64,000 bases of DNA from positions 62,001-126,000 of the forward strand of contig CAIVDM010000016.1 in NCBI GenBank assembly GCA_903904735.1, written 5' to 3'. Source of the DNA: an uncultured delta proteobacterium (GTDB lineage Bacteria > Bdellovibrionota_C > UBA2361 > OMII01). A program made the translations under genes and the position numbers. The notes under the pieces were generated by a model, which worked only from the letters and a program-made list of their open reading frames with translations, had not been told where the DNA came from and did no database searches. Every line of letters begins with the position of its first letter. Position 1 is the first letter of the stretch. Below are positions 54,290-63,417 of the stretch, one piece after another.

Positions 54290-55489
54290 TTAGAGCAGGA
54301 CTCGATAGAGATCGTTACCAAGAGCGAAGATCATCAAAGCGCCTAAAATGAGCATTCCCACATTCATGATCCTCGCCTGGCTTCGAAGTGTTAGTGGTCG
54401 ACCTCGCAGCAACTCAATCGTGAACAGCGTCAGATGTCCGCCGTCGAGAATCGGGATCGGCAGCAAGTTCATTATACCCAGCGTGATATTTAAGAATATC
54501 ATGAAGCCAATCAACGCCATGATTCCCTGATCAGCGCTGGCCGCTGTCTGTTTAATAATCTCAATTGGTCCCCCGATACTCTTCGTGGGGGATATGCGAC
54601 CCGTTATGAGGGCGCGTAGTCCTCGCAAGTTCTGCAGCGACAAGGCGATTACTTGATCGCTCGCCACGGCGAGAGCAGTCTGAACATTCGTGGGCTCATA
54701 GCTCACGTTTTTGAGGGACCGCTGTATTCCGACCCTATAGGTGGGAGTGGTGGGACGACCATCCACAATCTCAAGCTCAGATGGCATCTCCATCGTTGGC
54801 TTAACCGGAATCGTGACGACCTCCGTGGCGCTCTGCTGACTATCCGCCATCGGACGCTCAACCTCAAACGCGAGAGCGTTGCCCTGAGAGCCCTGGACGA
54901 TCGCCATCAAGTCCTTAAACGTCTCGATTCTCTTTCCATCTACCGAGAGAACCTTATCACCCTTTCTAATGCCAGCTTGATCAGCGGGAGATCCATTAAA
55001 GACACCCCCAATGGTCACCGGCCCATCACTAATTACTGGCAAACCAATAGCCAGGATCGCCCCAAAAGCGAGCACCCACGCGAATAGAAAGTTAGCGAGA
55101 GGACCCGCTAAGACGATCGCGCAACGAGGACCATACGATTTCTTTAGAAACCACCTCGATTCATCCTGAACCATGCGCTGTTGGGATTCGGTGAGCTCCT
55201 CTTGCGAGCCTTCCATGGGCGACGCCCCCTCGACCTCGAGACGCGGCCCTACGACGCTTTCACCGTAGACGGCCACAGGGTCATCGCCCGACATTCGCAC
55301 GAAGCCTCCAAGCGGTATCGCGCGGATAGAATATGTAGTCTCTTTCCCTTGCCACCTGCAAAGTGGGCGGCCAAAGCCCAGCGCGAACTCAAGAACGCCA
55401 ACGCCGAAGAACTTGGCGACTAAGAAATGCCCAAGCTCGTGGACAAAAACGAGAACTCCAAGAACCAGAATCGAAATAAGTATTCCCAT
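54290..55489 (-). CDS. rseP: Site-2 intramembrane metalloprotease RseP
   Basis: This is a 399-residue multi-pass protease. The zinc motif HELGH lies in VFVHELGHFLVAKFFGV near residue 17. A PDZ domain is at about 165-215 (FNGSPADQAGIRKGDKVLSVDG) and the third ligand motif NLLPIPILDGGHL is near residue 350. It cuts anti-sigma factors or signal peptide remnants within the membrane. A 45-residue insert after the HELGH region (VVGPRLEVEGASPMEGSQEE) is unusual. Confidence 0.96.
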   Translation of the reverse strand: MGILISILVLGVLVFVHELGHFLVAKFFGVGVLEFALGFGRPLCRWQGKETTYSIRAIPLGGFVRMSGDDPVAVYGESVVGPRLEVEGASPMEGSQEELTESQQRMVQDESRWFLKKSYGPRCAIVLAGPLANFLFAWVLAFGAILAIGLPVISDGPVTIGGVFNGSPADQAGIRKGDKVLSVDGKRIETFKDLMAIVQGSQGNALAFEVERPMADSQQSATEVVTIPVKPTMEMPSELEIVDGRPTTPTYRVGIQRSLKNVSYEPTNVQTALAVASDQVIALSLQNLRGLRALITGRISPTKSIGGPIEIIKQTAASADQGIMALIGFMIFLNITLGIMNLLPIPILDGGHLTLFTIELLRGRPLTLRSQARIMNVGMLILGALMIFALGNDLYRVLL

Positions 55490-55494
55490 GACTC

Positions 55495-56679
55495 CTACTT
55501 TCGGACACTACGCACAGTCTGTCGAGCCCACTCTGAGGCTCGGTCGCACAAACTTTCAAGTTCCTGCAGAGATGCGTATCCCTCATCACCGCAACGCTCT
55601 AATGTTTTATCGATAACCTTGTATATGGACGGAAATGAAATCGCGCCATTCAAAAACTCCTGTACCGCGACCTCGTTAGCCGCGTTAAATACGGCGCACG
55701 CTCCCCTAGCCCCCTGTAAACACTCAAGAGCTCGGTCGATGCTGGGAAACCGCTCTTTGTCCACCGGGCAAAAGGTCAACTCTCTTACTGTCGTAAAATC
55801 AAGCGGTCTCATGACCCGATCGAGACGACAGTGTGGATACTGGAGCGCATAAGCTATAGGACCCTTCATATCGGGCTCTGAGAGCTGCGCCAGCACAGTC
55901 TCATCTTTAAGCCGTATCATGGAATGAATAATACTTTGCGGATGAACGATAACCTCAATGTCGCTGGGAGAAACATCAAAGAGCCACCGCGCCTCAATAA
56001 CCTCAAGCGCCTTGTTCATCAACGTCGCCGAGTCGATTGAGATCTTCGGGCCCATATTCCACTTTGGATGCTTTAGAGCTCGCTCGGGTGTTATAGAATC
56101 GAACTCCTCTCTCGGTGTCTTCAAAAAAGGTCCGCCAGAGGCGGTCAAGATAATCGAGCGAAGGTCCGCTCGAGCGACCCCTTGCAGCACTTGAAAAACC
56201 GCCGAGTGCTCGCTATCCACCGGTATGAGCTTAACTCCCCGCTGGCGAGCTTGCTCGACCACCAAGGAACCGGCCACTACCAAGCTTTCCTTGTTCGCCA
56301 GCGCGACATCTTTCCCACTCTCAAGAGCGGCGAGCACACCAGGCAATCCCGCCATACCAACGACCGCCGCGACGACAAGCTCGGCTTGACTCTCACGAAC
56401 CGCCGACTCGATCTCATCGCTTCCACAGAGCAGTCTCGTCCCCTCAAAAACTCTCGACTTCGGATCGACCCCTAATATCTCACACAGAGACACAAACGCG
56501 GACTCGCTCGCCAATCCCGCCACCGAGGGACGAAAAGTTCGAATCTGGTCCGCCAACACCTTAGACTGGGAACCCGCGCACAACAGATCGACCGAGAACG
56601 AATCGCGGTGACCGCTGACAACCTCTAGTGTAGAGAGCCCGATCGACCCCGTCGATCCGAGGAGCGCTATTCGTTTCAT
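55495..56679 (-). CDS. dxr: 1-deoxy-D-xylulose 5-phosphate reductoisomerase
   Basis: This 394-residue enzyme makes MEP in the non-mevalonate isoprenoid pathway. Motifs are LLGSTGSIGLSTLEV (NADPH), VDSEHSAVFQ, LTASGGPF, KWNMGPKISIDSATLMNK and VHPQSIIHSMI. The ATG at 56679 matches the family start exactly; the longer frame runs into cdsA and is rejected. It sits between cdsA and rseP, as in many bacteria. Confidence 0.97.
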   Translation of the reverse strand: MKRIALLGSTGSIGLSTLEVVSGHRDSFSVDLLCAGSQSKVLADQIRTFRPSVAGLASESAFVSLCEILGVDPKSRVFEGTRLLCGSDEIESAVRESQAELVVAAVVGMAGLPGVLAALESGKDVALANKESLVVAGSLVVEQARQRGVKLIPVDSEHSAVFQVLQGVARADLRSIILTASGGPFLKTPREEFDSITPERALKHPKWNMGPKISIDSATLMNKALEVIEARWLFDVSPSDIEVIVHPQSIIHSMIRLKDETVLAQLSEPDMKGPIAYALQYPHCRLDRVMRPLDFTTVRELTFCPVDKERFPSIDRALECLQGARGACAVFNAANEVAVQEFLNGAISFPSIYKVIDKTLERCGDEGYASLQELESLCDRASEWARQTVRSVRK

Positions 56680-56684
56680 CTGAC

Positions 56685-57653
56685 TTACAAGAGTCCCATC
56701 AAAGAAAGCGCCACAACCACTACGGGAGAAGCCGCTATCATGGCGTCGAATCGATCCAACACACCACCGTGACCGGGAAAAAACGCGCCCGTGTCTTTGA
56801 CGCCCCGCAAACGCTTGAGATAGGACTTGGCGAGATCCCCACCCTGCGCCGCTATCACCATCGCCAAGGATAACGCCACTCGCTGGTATACAGGAACGCT
56901 CGCTCCTAGGAGCGCCTGCCATAGAAAAACTCCAGCCGCGGTACCAACGATAAGACCCGCTACGCTTCCCTCAACACTCTTGTTCGGCGATAGCCCCGGC
57001 GCCATCTTGTGTTTGCCAAACGATTTACCCGCGAAATAGGCGGCGGCGTCGTTAAGCGCGGCGACTCCCGCTATCCACCACAACAGACGCACACCATGGG
57101 GAGACCCGGCAATCACGATTAACTGAGAAGCGCAGACTCCCAGCAATAAGAACGACGGCGCCCAGCGCTGCGCGTAATGACTCGCGTCTTCTAGACGACG
57201 GCGACCAGCAAATACCTGCCCGAGTAACACGCACTGTCCAGAGACAAGTAGCGCCCCATACACAATCCGCAAATCGATTCCAACACCCAGTACCTCTCTC
57301 GCCGCGGAATACGTAGCCGCGACGCCAGGCAACATCAGAATGGTAAACATCACCACGCCAAGGCTGGGAAGATAATGGAGGGTATCCGAGGATCTCGCGA
57401 AGAGACGAACGACCTCAAAGGTGCTCACCGCCGCTACCGCCGCAGCCCACGCGACACATATCAATCCACCATATGGAACGTAAATGGCGACAATCGAGAG
57501 CGCGAGCGCCACGACCAAGACAAGAAGCGCCGTCAAAAGACGATCTTTCAGCGAACCATCGCCCTCAAATCGGAATACTGATGGGATCACACTACGAAGC
57601 ACTTGCCTGCTCTTGAGTGAGTCCGAACCGTCGGTTGCGCCCTGCGAAGACAT
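56685..57653 (-). CDS. cdsA: Phosphatidate cytidylyltransferase
   Basis: This 322-residue membrane enzyme makes CDP-diacylglycerol. About eight helices lead to the signature near the C-terminus: SPNKSVEGSVAGLIVG, then KRLRGVKDTGAFFPGHGGVL with DRFD. The ATG at 57653, after AGGTG, overlaps the 3' end of uppS by 62 bp. A GTG at 57590 just after the uppS stop is a possible alternative but has no ribosome site. Confidence 0.93.
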   Translation of the reverse strand: MSSQGATDGSDSLKSRQVLRSVIPSVFRFEGDGSLKDRLLTALLVLVVALALSIVAIYVPYGGLICVAWAAAVAAVSTFEVVRLFARSSDTLHYLPSLGVVMFTILMLPGVAATYSAAREVLGVGIDLRIVYGALLVSGQCVLLGQVFAGRRRLEDASHYAQRWAPSFLLLGVCASQLIVIAGSPHGVRLLWWIAGVAALNDAAAYFAGKSFGKHKMAPGLSPNKSVEGSVAGLIVGTAAGVFLWQALLGASVPVYQRVALSLAMVIAAQGGDLAKSYLKRLRGVKDTGAFFPGHGGVLDRFDAMIAASPVVVVALSLMGLL

Positions 57654-58374
57654 GAAGACACCTATGAAACTCATCACGTGAAAAGTCAGGCCACAACTCC
57701 GGCGAGACCACGATCTCGGCGTAGGCTAACTGCCATAGCAGAAAGTTGGAAATGCGGGTCTCATCACTGGTACGAATGAGCAGATCGGGATCTGGTACAT
57801 CCGGCAGATACAGCGAACGAGACACCAACTCCTCGGTGACTGTCTCCGGGTCCAGCTCACCTGCCTTTACCGCGCGCCCAAGCTTGCGAAACGCGTGCAC
57901 CAACTCGTCTCGGCCACCATACGAGACAGCCAAGATAAGATCCATTCCAGTCAAATCTTTGGTGCGCTCCTCGTTGCGCTCTAGAAGTTCCCGAACCGCG
58001 GCAGGCAACCTCGACAGATCACCCATCGCTCTCAAGCGGATGCCATTCTTAAGCAGCAATTCTAGCTCTGACTCAAGATGCTGCACGAAGAGGCGCATTA
58101 AACCACCGACCTCCTCCTCTGGACGTCGCCAGTTCTCCGTGGAGAAGGCGAACAAAGTCAGGTGACGCACACCGAGCTTTCTACACTCCTCAACCACCAT
58201 CCGTACGGTCTTAGCACCATTGCGATGACCCTCAACGCGAGGCATGAACCGCTTTTTAGCCCAACGACCATTGCCGTCCATGATGATGGCAAGGTGGCGT
58301 GGTATAGCCTTCGGCGCGGGGCTGGAGTCCCGCTTCTGGTCTACAACATCAACGCTCGCCGCCCGCCTCGTCAT
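57592..58374 (-). CDS. uppS: Undecaprenyl diphosphate synthase
   Basis: This 260-residue cis-prenyltransferase has LAIIMDGNGRWAKKR (catalytic Asp), HLTLFAFSTENWRRP and DLLIRTSDETRISNFLLWQ. It makes the C55 carrier for peptidoglycan, LPS O-antigen and the exopolysaccharide encoded at the left end of the window. A 20-residue N-terminal tail precedes the core. Confidence 0.97.
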   Translation of the reverse strand: MTRRAASVDVVDQKRDSSPAPKAIPRHLAIIMDGNGRWAKKRFMPRVEGHRNGAKTVRMVVEECRKLGVRHLTLFAFSTENWRRPEEEVGGLMRLFVQHLESELELLLKNGIRLRAMGDLSRLPAAVRELLERNEERTKDLTGMDLILAVSYGGRDELVHAFRKLGRAVKAGELDPETVTEELVSRSLYLPDVPDPDLLIRTSDETRISNFLLWQLAYAEIVVSPELWPDFSRDEFHRCLHVFAGRNRRFGLTQEQASAS

Positions 58375-58394
58375 GACTTACTTTGAAGTGGAGG

Positions 58395-58949
58395 TCACAC
58401 CTCCATCAGCTCCTTTTCCTTGCCCGCGGCGGCCGCGTCCACATCAACGATAAACTTGTCGACTATCTTTTGAATCTCATCTTGAGATCGCCGGGAATCA
58501 TCCTCAGATATCTCTTTATTCTTGAGCTGTTTCTTAACCGCCTCAACCTCGTCTCTACGAAGATTGCGAAGAGCCACGCGAGTCTCCTCCGCCATCTTAT
58601 TGACCTTTTTTATCAGGTCCTTTCGTCGCTCCTCGTTTAGAGCGGGAATAATTACCCGAATCAACGAACCATCTCGCGAAGGATTCAGACCTAAATCAGC
58701 CTGTTGAATAGCCTTTTCGATAGCTTCAACAGCACCAGCATCATAGACCTGAATCGTGAGCATACGTGGCTCGGGTGCCGACACCATACCCAACTGCTGC
58801 AACGACACGTGAGAGCCATAATACTCCACGTTCACGCCCTCAAGGAGGCTCGGCGTAGCGCGACCCGAACGGAGTCGCGAGAGCTCTTTTTTGTAGTGCT
58901 CTAACGTCTTAGCGCATTGAGCTTTATAATTGTCGAACTTGCTACTCAT
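58395..58949 (-). CDS. frr: Ribosome recycling factor
   Basis: This 184-residue factor has ELSRLRSGRATPSLLEGVNVEYYG and the C-terminal three-helix bundle (VRVALRNLRRDEVEAVKKQ, then SRRSQDEIQKIVDKFI). It splits post-termination ribosomes with EF-G. It is of normal length. Confidence 0.98.
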   Translation of the reverse strand: MSSKFDNYKAQCAKTLEHYKKELSRLRSGRATPSLLEGVNVEYYGSHVSLQQLGMVSAPEPRMLTIQVYDAGAVEAIEKAIQQADLGLNPSRDGSLIRVIIPALNEERRKDLIKKVNKMAEETRVALRNLRRDEVEAVKKQLKNKEISEDDSRRSQDEIQKIVDKFIVDVDAAAAGKEKELMEV

Positions 58950-58989
58950 ATCGTCTGCTCCCGTCTGACTACCCTAGTCGCTGAAAGAA

Positions 58990-59721
58990 CTACCCTTGAA
59001 CCAACGTCCCTACCCGATCGCCACATACGATGCCCCGTAGATTCCCTTCTACCCCAACGTTAAACACGATAATTGGGAGGTTGTTATCCATGCACAGAGA
59101 GATAGCAGCGGTGTCCATCACCCGCAATCCCTTCTGCAAGACGTCCATGAAGGATATCTCCCGGTACGGCTTGGCGTCCTTGTTCTTGACCGGATCGCTA
59201 TCATAGACAGCGTCGACCTTGGTGCCCTTGAGCAGCACCTCGGCGCTAATCTCCATCGCGCGAAGACTAGCCGCTGTATCCGTCGTGAAGAACGGATTAC
59301 CGGTGCCGCAAGCGAAAATAACCACTCGCCCTTTTTCAAGATGCCGAGTCGCTCGACGCTTGATATACGGCTCGGAGATCTCCTTCATCTCAATCGCTGA
59401 GAGCACGCGAGTGTCGACACCTTCGGCCTCAAGCCGATCTTGGAGCGCGAGAGCGTTAATCGCGGTGGCGAGCATCCCCATATAATCACCGGTGACTCTA
59501 TCGAGCCCCTGAGAACCGGCCTGAACACCTCGAAATATGTTGCCGCCACCGATAACGATTCCAACCTCAACGCCTAGGTCCGCTACCTCTCGAATCTGCC
59601 GAACGAGAGCGTTGATGATCTCAGCGTCGATGCCGCCGCTCTTATCACCCGCCAGGATTTCCCCGCTTAGCTTGAGTAGTATTCGCTTATATCTGACCTC
59701 TGGCCTCACACCCTCACTCAT
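58990..59721 (-). CDS. pyrH: Uridylate kinase
   Basis: This 243-residue amino-acid-kinase-fold enzyme phosphorylates UMP. Motifs are [52 protein letters not shown] and [21 protein letters not shown] lies 6 nt before the ATG at 59721. A longer frame would read through the hairpin at 59795 and has no family support. Confidence 0.97.
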   Translation of the reverse strand: MSEGVRPEVRYKRILLKLSGEILAGDKSGGIDAEIINALVRQIREVADLGVEVGIVIGGGNIFRGVQAGSQGLDRVTGDYMGMLATAINALALQDRLEAEGVDTRVLSAIEMKEISEPYIKRRATRHLEKGRVVIFACGTGNPFFTTDTAASLRAMEISAEVLLKGTKVDAVYDSDPVKNKDAKPYREISFMDVLQKGLRVMDTAAISLCMDNNLPIIVFNVGVEGNLRGIVCGDRVGTLVQG

Positions 59722-59794
59722 CGCGGTTCCCTGTGATTTACTCTTGATTATCGAAACTGCGCGCCTGATAGAAGATCGAGCCAGCGCGTTTAAA

Positions 59795-59829
59795 GCTCCT
59801 GAGGGTCTCGTCATGAGACCTTCAGGAGC
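59795..59829. terminator. Strong hairpin between tsf and pyrH
   Basis: Fifteen-base arms GCTCCTGAGGGTCTC and GAGACCTTCAGGAGC surround a 5-nt loop. Read in the direction of the operon, 14 of 15 pairs form, followed by only TTTAA. It may be a partial terminator or processing stem that adjusts pyrH-frr expression relative to rpsB-tsf. Confidence 0.55.
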
Positions 59830-59841
59830 CATGGTACCACT

Positions 59842-60498
59842 TTACTTGTCTCCGACCATCGCGGCGACATCATCCGCCAAGTTGGCTTGAGCCTTCTCGA
59901 TACCCTCTCCTACCTCAAGACGGGAGAAACGACGGATAGACACCTTCTCTCCGCACTTCATTCCGAGAGCCTCTACCATGTCCTTGATGGTCTTCGACTC
60001 AGTCTCGTCCTTGATGTAGATTTGACGGAGCAGAACTTGAGTCTCTAGGAACTTCTCGATCTTACCTGGGAGGATCTTGTCGGACTTCTTTTTCTGCTCG
60101 TCGTTGAGCTGCTCGAAGAGGATCTCCTTCTCCTTGGCGAGAACGTGCTCCGGCACATCCTCTACGGAGAGGTACGATGGCTTCATCGCGGCGACGTGCA
60201 TCGCGAGGTCGCGAGCGAGAGCGCGGAACTCCTCTCCACGTGCCACGAAATCCGTCTCGCAGTTAAGCTCAACAAGCGCCACAACCTGATCTCCAGGATG
60301 AGTGTATACTCCGATCGTTCCCTCAGCCGCCGTCTTGCCAGCGCGCTTGGCGATATCCTTGAGTCCCTTCTTTCGGAGGATCTCAATCGCCTGATCCATT
60401 GAGCCCGCAGCCTCGTTGAGCGCGGTCTTGCAATCCATCATTCCCGCTCCGGTCATCTCACGGAGCTTCTTGATCATTTCGCTTGTCACTTGTGACAT
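59842..60498 (-). CDS. tsf: Elongation factor Ts, short form
   Basis: This 218-residue factor has the N-terminal EMIKKLREMTGAGMMDCKTAL and the EF-Tu-contact motif ELNCETDFVARGEEF. The later IYIKDETESKTIKDMVE belongs to the C-terminal part. It is shorter than the 283-residue E. coli protein and close to the single-core Thermus type. The ATG at 60498 follows AAGGAG with 8-nt spacing, and a longer frame is rejected. Confidence 0.96.
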   Translation of the reverse strand: MSQVTSEMIKKLREMTGAGMMDCKTALNEAAGSMDQAIEILRKKGLKDIAKRAGKTAAEGTIGVYTHPGDQVVALVELNCETDFVARGEEFRALARDLAMHVAAMKPSYLSVEDVPEHVLAKEKEILFEQLNDEQKKKSDKILPGKIEKFLETQVLLRQIYIKDETESKTIKDMVEALGMKCGEKVSIRRFSRLEVGEGIEKAQANLADDVAAMVGDK

Positions 60499-60539
60499 AT
60501 CTGTTTCTCCTTGTACTGGTTGTGTGATTTGTTCTTGGT

Positions 60540-60593
60540 TCGACACGAGCGGAAGCCGGGGCTTAATGCTGCCCGAACCTCCACCCGTGTCGA
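60540..60593 (-). repeat. Large RNA hairpin between rpsB and tsf
   Basis: Two 23-nt arms surround an 8-nt loop. In minus-strand RNA 22 of 23 positions pair (17 Watson-Crick, 5 G-U). In plus-strand RNA the five wobbles become A-C mismatches. The structure is therefore adapted to the operon's transcript. There is no T-run, so it is more likely a processing or regulatory stem than an intrinsic terminator. Confidence 0.75.
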
Positions 60594-60604
60594 TTCAGGG
60601 TTCG

Positions 60605-61456
60605 TTACGCTACAGCAGCGCCGCCCTCAGTAGCGCCAGCGGCATGCTTGCCGTTGGAAGCCTGCGCGCGCTCCGCGCTTGAAGGCGTCTGAGGAACGCG
60701 AGCCTGGTGTATCGCTCGTCCCTCGATGATCGCGTCCGCGACCGCCGAGCAGAAGAGACGAATAGCGCGAGCCGCGTCGTCGTTAGACGGAATCGGGAAC
60801 GCGACTGCCGCCGGATCAGCGTTTGTATCCACAATCGCCACTACCGGAATGTGCAGGCGGTTAGCCTCAGCGATAGCGATCGACTCCTTAACCACATCCA
60901 CGAGGAAGATCACGTCCGGAACCTTCTTCATGTTGCGAATACCGCCGAGGTTAGCCTCAAGCTTCTCAAGCTGACGGCTGATATCAAGGCGCTCTTTCTT
61001 ATTGAGTTTGATCTTCGATCCCTCTTGAGCCGCCTCATTGAGGAGGTTCTCAAGCTTGCGCATGCGCTCAATCGACTTCTTCATCGTCTGGAAGTTGCTC
61101 AAGCAACCACCCAACCAACGTGACGCCACGAAGAACGCGCCGCTGCGGGTCGCTTCCTCGCGGATGATGTCCTTAGCTTGTTGCTTCGTGCCAACGAAGA
61201 GCACGTTTCCACCAAGCGATACTCTGTCAACGATGTACTTGCGGGCGATCTCCCACTTCTTCATCGTGAGATCCAAATTGATGATGTGAACACCGTTACG
61301 CGCTCCGTAGATGTTTGGAAGCATCTTGGGATTCCAACGCTGCGTTTGATGCCCGTAGTGAGCTCCGGCATCCATCAGGTTCTTGATTGTTACAGGGGTT
61401 CCAGGCTCAAGCGCTGGAGTGACGGGTGACGCGGAAACGTCTTTTGCAGTAGACAT
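60605..61456 (-). CDS. rpsB: Small ribosomal subunit protein uS2
   Basis: This 283-residue protein has NLMDAGAHYGHQTQRWNPKM, NLDLTMKKWEIA, SRWLGGCLSNFQT, PDVIFLVDVVKE and DTNADPAAVAFPIPSNDDA. It has an N-terminal extension of about 20 residues and an Ala/Gly-rich C-terminal tail. AGAGGT precedes the ATG at 61456 by 6 nt. It heads the translation/envelope operon. Confidence 0.98.
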   Translation of the reverse strand: MSTAKDVSASPVTPALEPGTPVTIKNLMDAGAHYGHQTQRWNPKMLPNIYGARNGVHIINLDLTMKKWEIARKYIVDRVSLGGNVLFVGTKQQAKDIIREEATRSGAFFVASRWLGGCLSNFQTMKKSIERMRKLENLLNEAAQEGSKIKLNKKERLDISRQLEKLEANLGGIRNMKKVPDVIFLVDVVKESIAIAEANRLHIPVVAIVDTNADPAAVAFPIPSNDDAARAIRLFCSAVADAIIEGRAIHQARVPQTPSSAERAQASNGKHAAGATEGGAAVA

Positions 61457-61799
61457 AGATATACCTCTTTTTGTCTTAGTTTGACCTCCCCGACCGATAG
61501 ACCGTATCAACCCCGCGTTATACGAGGGACTTCTACAGCACTAAGACCGGACCGGGTGCGATAAGTTGTGCGGGGTTATAGCACTTTTCATGCTTGAGTG
61601 CCAAGGCAACGGCGAACCTAATTTCAGGCACATACCCCACCTTTCCAGAAGCATCTGGGAAAGAAACCCCCTCAAAGAGGAGCCCGTCATGCGACTAAGA
61701 GTCAATATTTTGGTACCATCGTAGGGGTTCGGGAGAGGCTTAGAGATCGCGCAGTGGCCCTCCCTGGTCGTTGGTGTGTTTCGATTGTAGTGGTGTGCT
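61457..61799. other. Divergent region between rpsB and the SAM-hydrolase gene
   Basis: This 343-bp region contains the rpsB promoter and an rpsB leader of about 110 nt with several short GC-rich complementary segments. That would suit S2 autoregulation, although I cannot define a binding site. I see no clear promoter for the plus-strand gene and no small gene. Confidence 0.4.
61575..61604 (-). promoter_or_regulatory. Sigma70-type promoter for rpsB
   Basis: On the minus strand TTGGCA (61599-61604) and TATAAC (61575-61580) are separated by 18 nt. The start would be near 61568, giving a 5' leader of about 112 nt. Confidence 0.7.
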
Positions 61800-62600
61800 A
61801 TGCAAAAACTCATTCATCTCGTTATGGATTACGCTCCCGGTGACTTGGCGTGCGCGGAGGTGGTGTCAGCCCTCGCCGCTCAAATCCCCGGTGACTACCA
61901 CTGGCACATTACCTCCGTGCAGAGCTTCGACACCGTCGCTACGGGGTTTGTCGTCGCGCAACTCGGTAATCAGTCAGAGCAACTTCGCCCTCAAGACACA
62001 TTGATATACGCCAATTGCGCGCCTCGAAAAGATCGACGAGAGGCGCGGTCAAACAACGAGGGCGAAGGATTTCTCTACGGCAAGCTCGCCAGTGGCGTGC
62101 GTATCATGGCAGTAAACTCAGGATATTCACTCTCGTTCGTGCGAGAGGAACTCACAGAGCTCTGGACACTGCACGTTGACGCTGGCGGCTCTCAGTTTCG
62201 GTCTCGAGACAACTTTCCAAAGCTTGTTGGCCAGGCCTCCCGAGGGGAAACATGCTTTCTCAAGGAGCGGTTGGACCCACGCGAGGTAATCCCCGCTCCT
62301 CCAGCGACAGCTGTCGGATACGTTGATTCCTTCGGAAACCTCAAGACCACAATCCGTGATGGCGATCCTATCTTGTCATCACTCAAGCCTGGCCAGCGCG
62401 TCATCGCTGAGATAAATGGCGTGGCGATGGCTGTTACCGTCGCCGCTGGAAGCTTCAATGTTCAAGAAGGTGATATCGCTCTCTCACCAGGCTCAAGTGG
62501 TCACGCTCGCAAGTTCTGGGAGATCTTTCAGCGCGGAGGCTCTGCGTGGCATACCTACAAGAAGCCTCGTCCCGGGACCCCAATTACCATCAGAAGGTAA
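61800..62600 (+). CDS. SAM hydroxide adenosyltransferase (SAM hydrolase, DUF62) family protein
   Basis: This 266-residue protein has the C-terminal hallmark VGYVDSFGNLKTTI and the beta domain ending NVQEGDIALSPGSSG. The N-terminal half begins LVMDYAPGDLACAEVVSALAA, and IYANCAPRKDRRE replaces the more usual core. Family members split S-adenosylmethionine to adenosine and methionine or make halogenated adenosine. The N-terminal active-site region differs from the standard DFGxxDxYVGxMKG pattern, so the exact reaction is uncertain. It is divergent from rpsB and convergent with the next gene. Confidence 0.83.
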   Translation: MQKLIHLVMDYAPGDLACAEVVSALAAQIPGDYHWHITSVQSFDTVATGFVVAQLGNQSEQLRPQDTLIYANCAPRKDRREARSNNEGEGFLYGKLASGVRIMAVNSGYSLSFVREELTELWTLHVDAGGSQFRSRDNFPKLVGQASRGETCFLKERLDPREVIPAPPATAVGYVDSFGNLKTTIRDGDPILSSLKPGQRVIAEINGVAMAVTVAAGSFNVQEGDIALSPGSSGHARKFWEIFQRGGSAWHTYKKPRPGTPITIRR

Positions 62601-62608
62601 ATTACGGC

Positions 62609-63388
62609 TTACCGCGCCCCGTTACATTTTATGTCATCGAAAAACGGAAGGTATATTTGCAGTCGTCCATCCTTTGACTCCACAGGCAAAGAAGCGAGCA
62701 CCTCACTGAAGCCTCTCGTCTCTGAGAGAATATCTCCCAAGGCGACATCATTAACCCCAAAAAGCCTCAGTGCGGCGGCATGATCTCGCGATGGCGCGCG
62801 CGAAAACGCCGCCACTTTGTGATTGTTCATCGCCAAGAATTGCGCGTAGTACAGCTTGGGCTTAACGACCTTTGGATCTCGATACGGTTTGGAATCATGT
62901 CCAGCCTTTCCAGCTCCCTCTGAGTCAACATGATAGGGAGAGAAGCCTTCGTTAAAAGGGCTTAGCGACTGTTGTGAGCAAGGAGCGTCTGGATCCTGCC
63001 CTCCTCCCACTGAGCACAAGAAGACTCCCACCACTCTCGACTTACCCGGAAGCGGAAGGGTAACGCGATAGGTGCCGACGTTTTTTTCATCAGTTTTCTC
63101 TTTGAGAGGCTCCCCTTGCCACACCATGGTCTTCGCGTCGCCGATCGACTCTACGGTAAATTTCAGCGCGAGATCACCACGGGCGTTCTGAAGATCATTC
63201 AGGAGAAGATCATAGTCTCCAAACATACATCGAGACACAGGCACTATGTCAAAGAGTAGGACTCGCTCACGCTCGCTATCTTTAAATCCTGTCATCTCAA
63301 CGAGCCCTTCAGCGTGGCTATTCGACTCCATCAAAAGCGCGGCAGTCAAAAGGCACGCGAAGCGCGCAAGTGTCTCGGACCATTTCAT
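62609..63388 (-). CDS. Secreted protein of unknown function
   Basis: This 259-residue protein starts at the ATG at 63388 after a GGGGAG-type site. A signal peptide is cleaved near residue 26 (LLMESNSHA-EG). The mature part has a beta-rich look (FTVESIGDAKTMVWQGEPLK, YRVTLPLPGKSRVVGVFLC) and three to four cysteines that could form disulfides. It lies 29 bp after the Hint protein and is probably cotranscribed with it. Family not recognised. Confidence 0.7.
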   Translation of the reverse strand: MKWSETLARFACLLTAALLMESNSHAEGLVEMTGFKDSERERVLLFDIVPVSRCMFGDYDLLLNDLQNARGDLALKFTVESIGDAKTMVWQGEPLKEKTDEKNVGTYRVTLPLPGKSRVVGVFLCSVGGGQDPDAPCSQQSLSPFNEGFSPYHVDSEGAGKAGHDSKPYRDPKVVKPKLYYAQFLAMNNHKVAAFSRAPSRDHAAALRLFGVNDVALGDILSETRGFSEVLASLPVESKDGRLQIYLPFFDDIKCNGAR

Positions 63389-63417
63389 ACTCTCCCCTCT
63401 TCCCAGCGAGCGACTCG

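Noticed and set aside
56680-56922. N-terminal extension of dxr
   Set aside because: It overlaps cdsA in another frame. The family start is the ATG at 56679.
59722-59832. N-terminal extension of pyrH
   Set aside because: It translates the tsf-pyrH hairpin. The ATG at 59721 has a good ribosome site and the family start.
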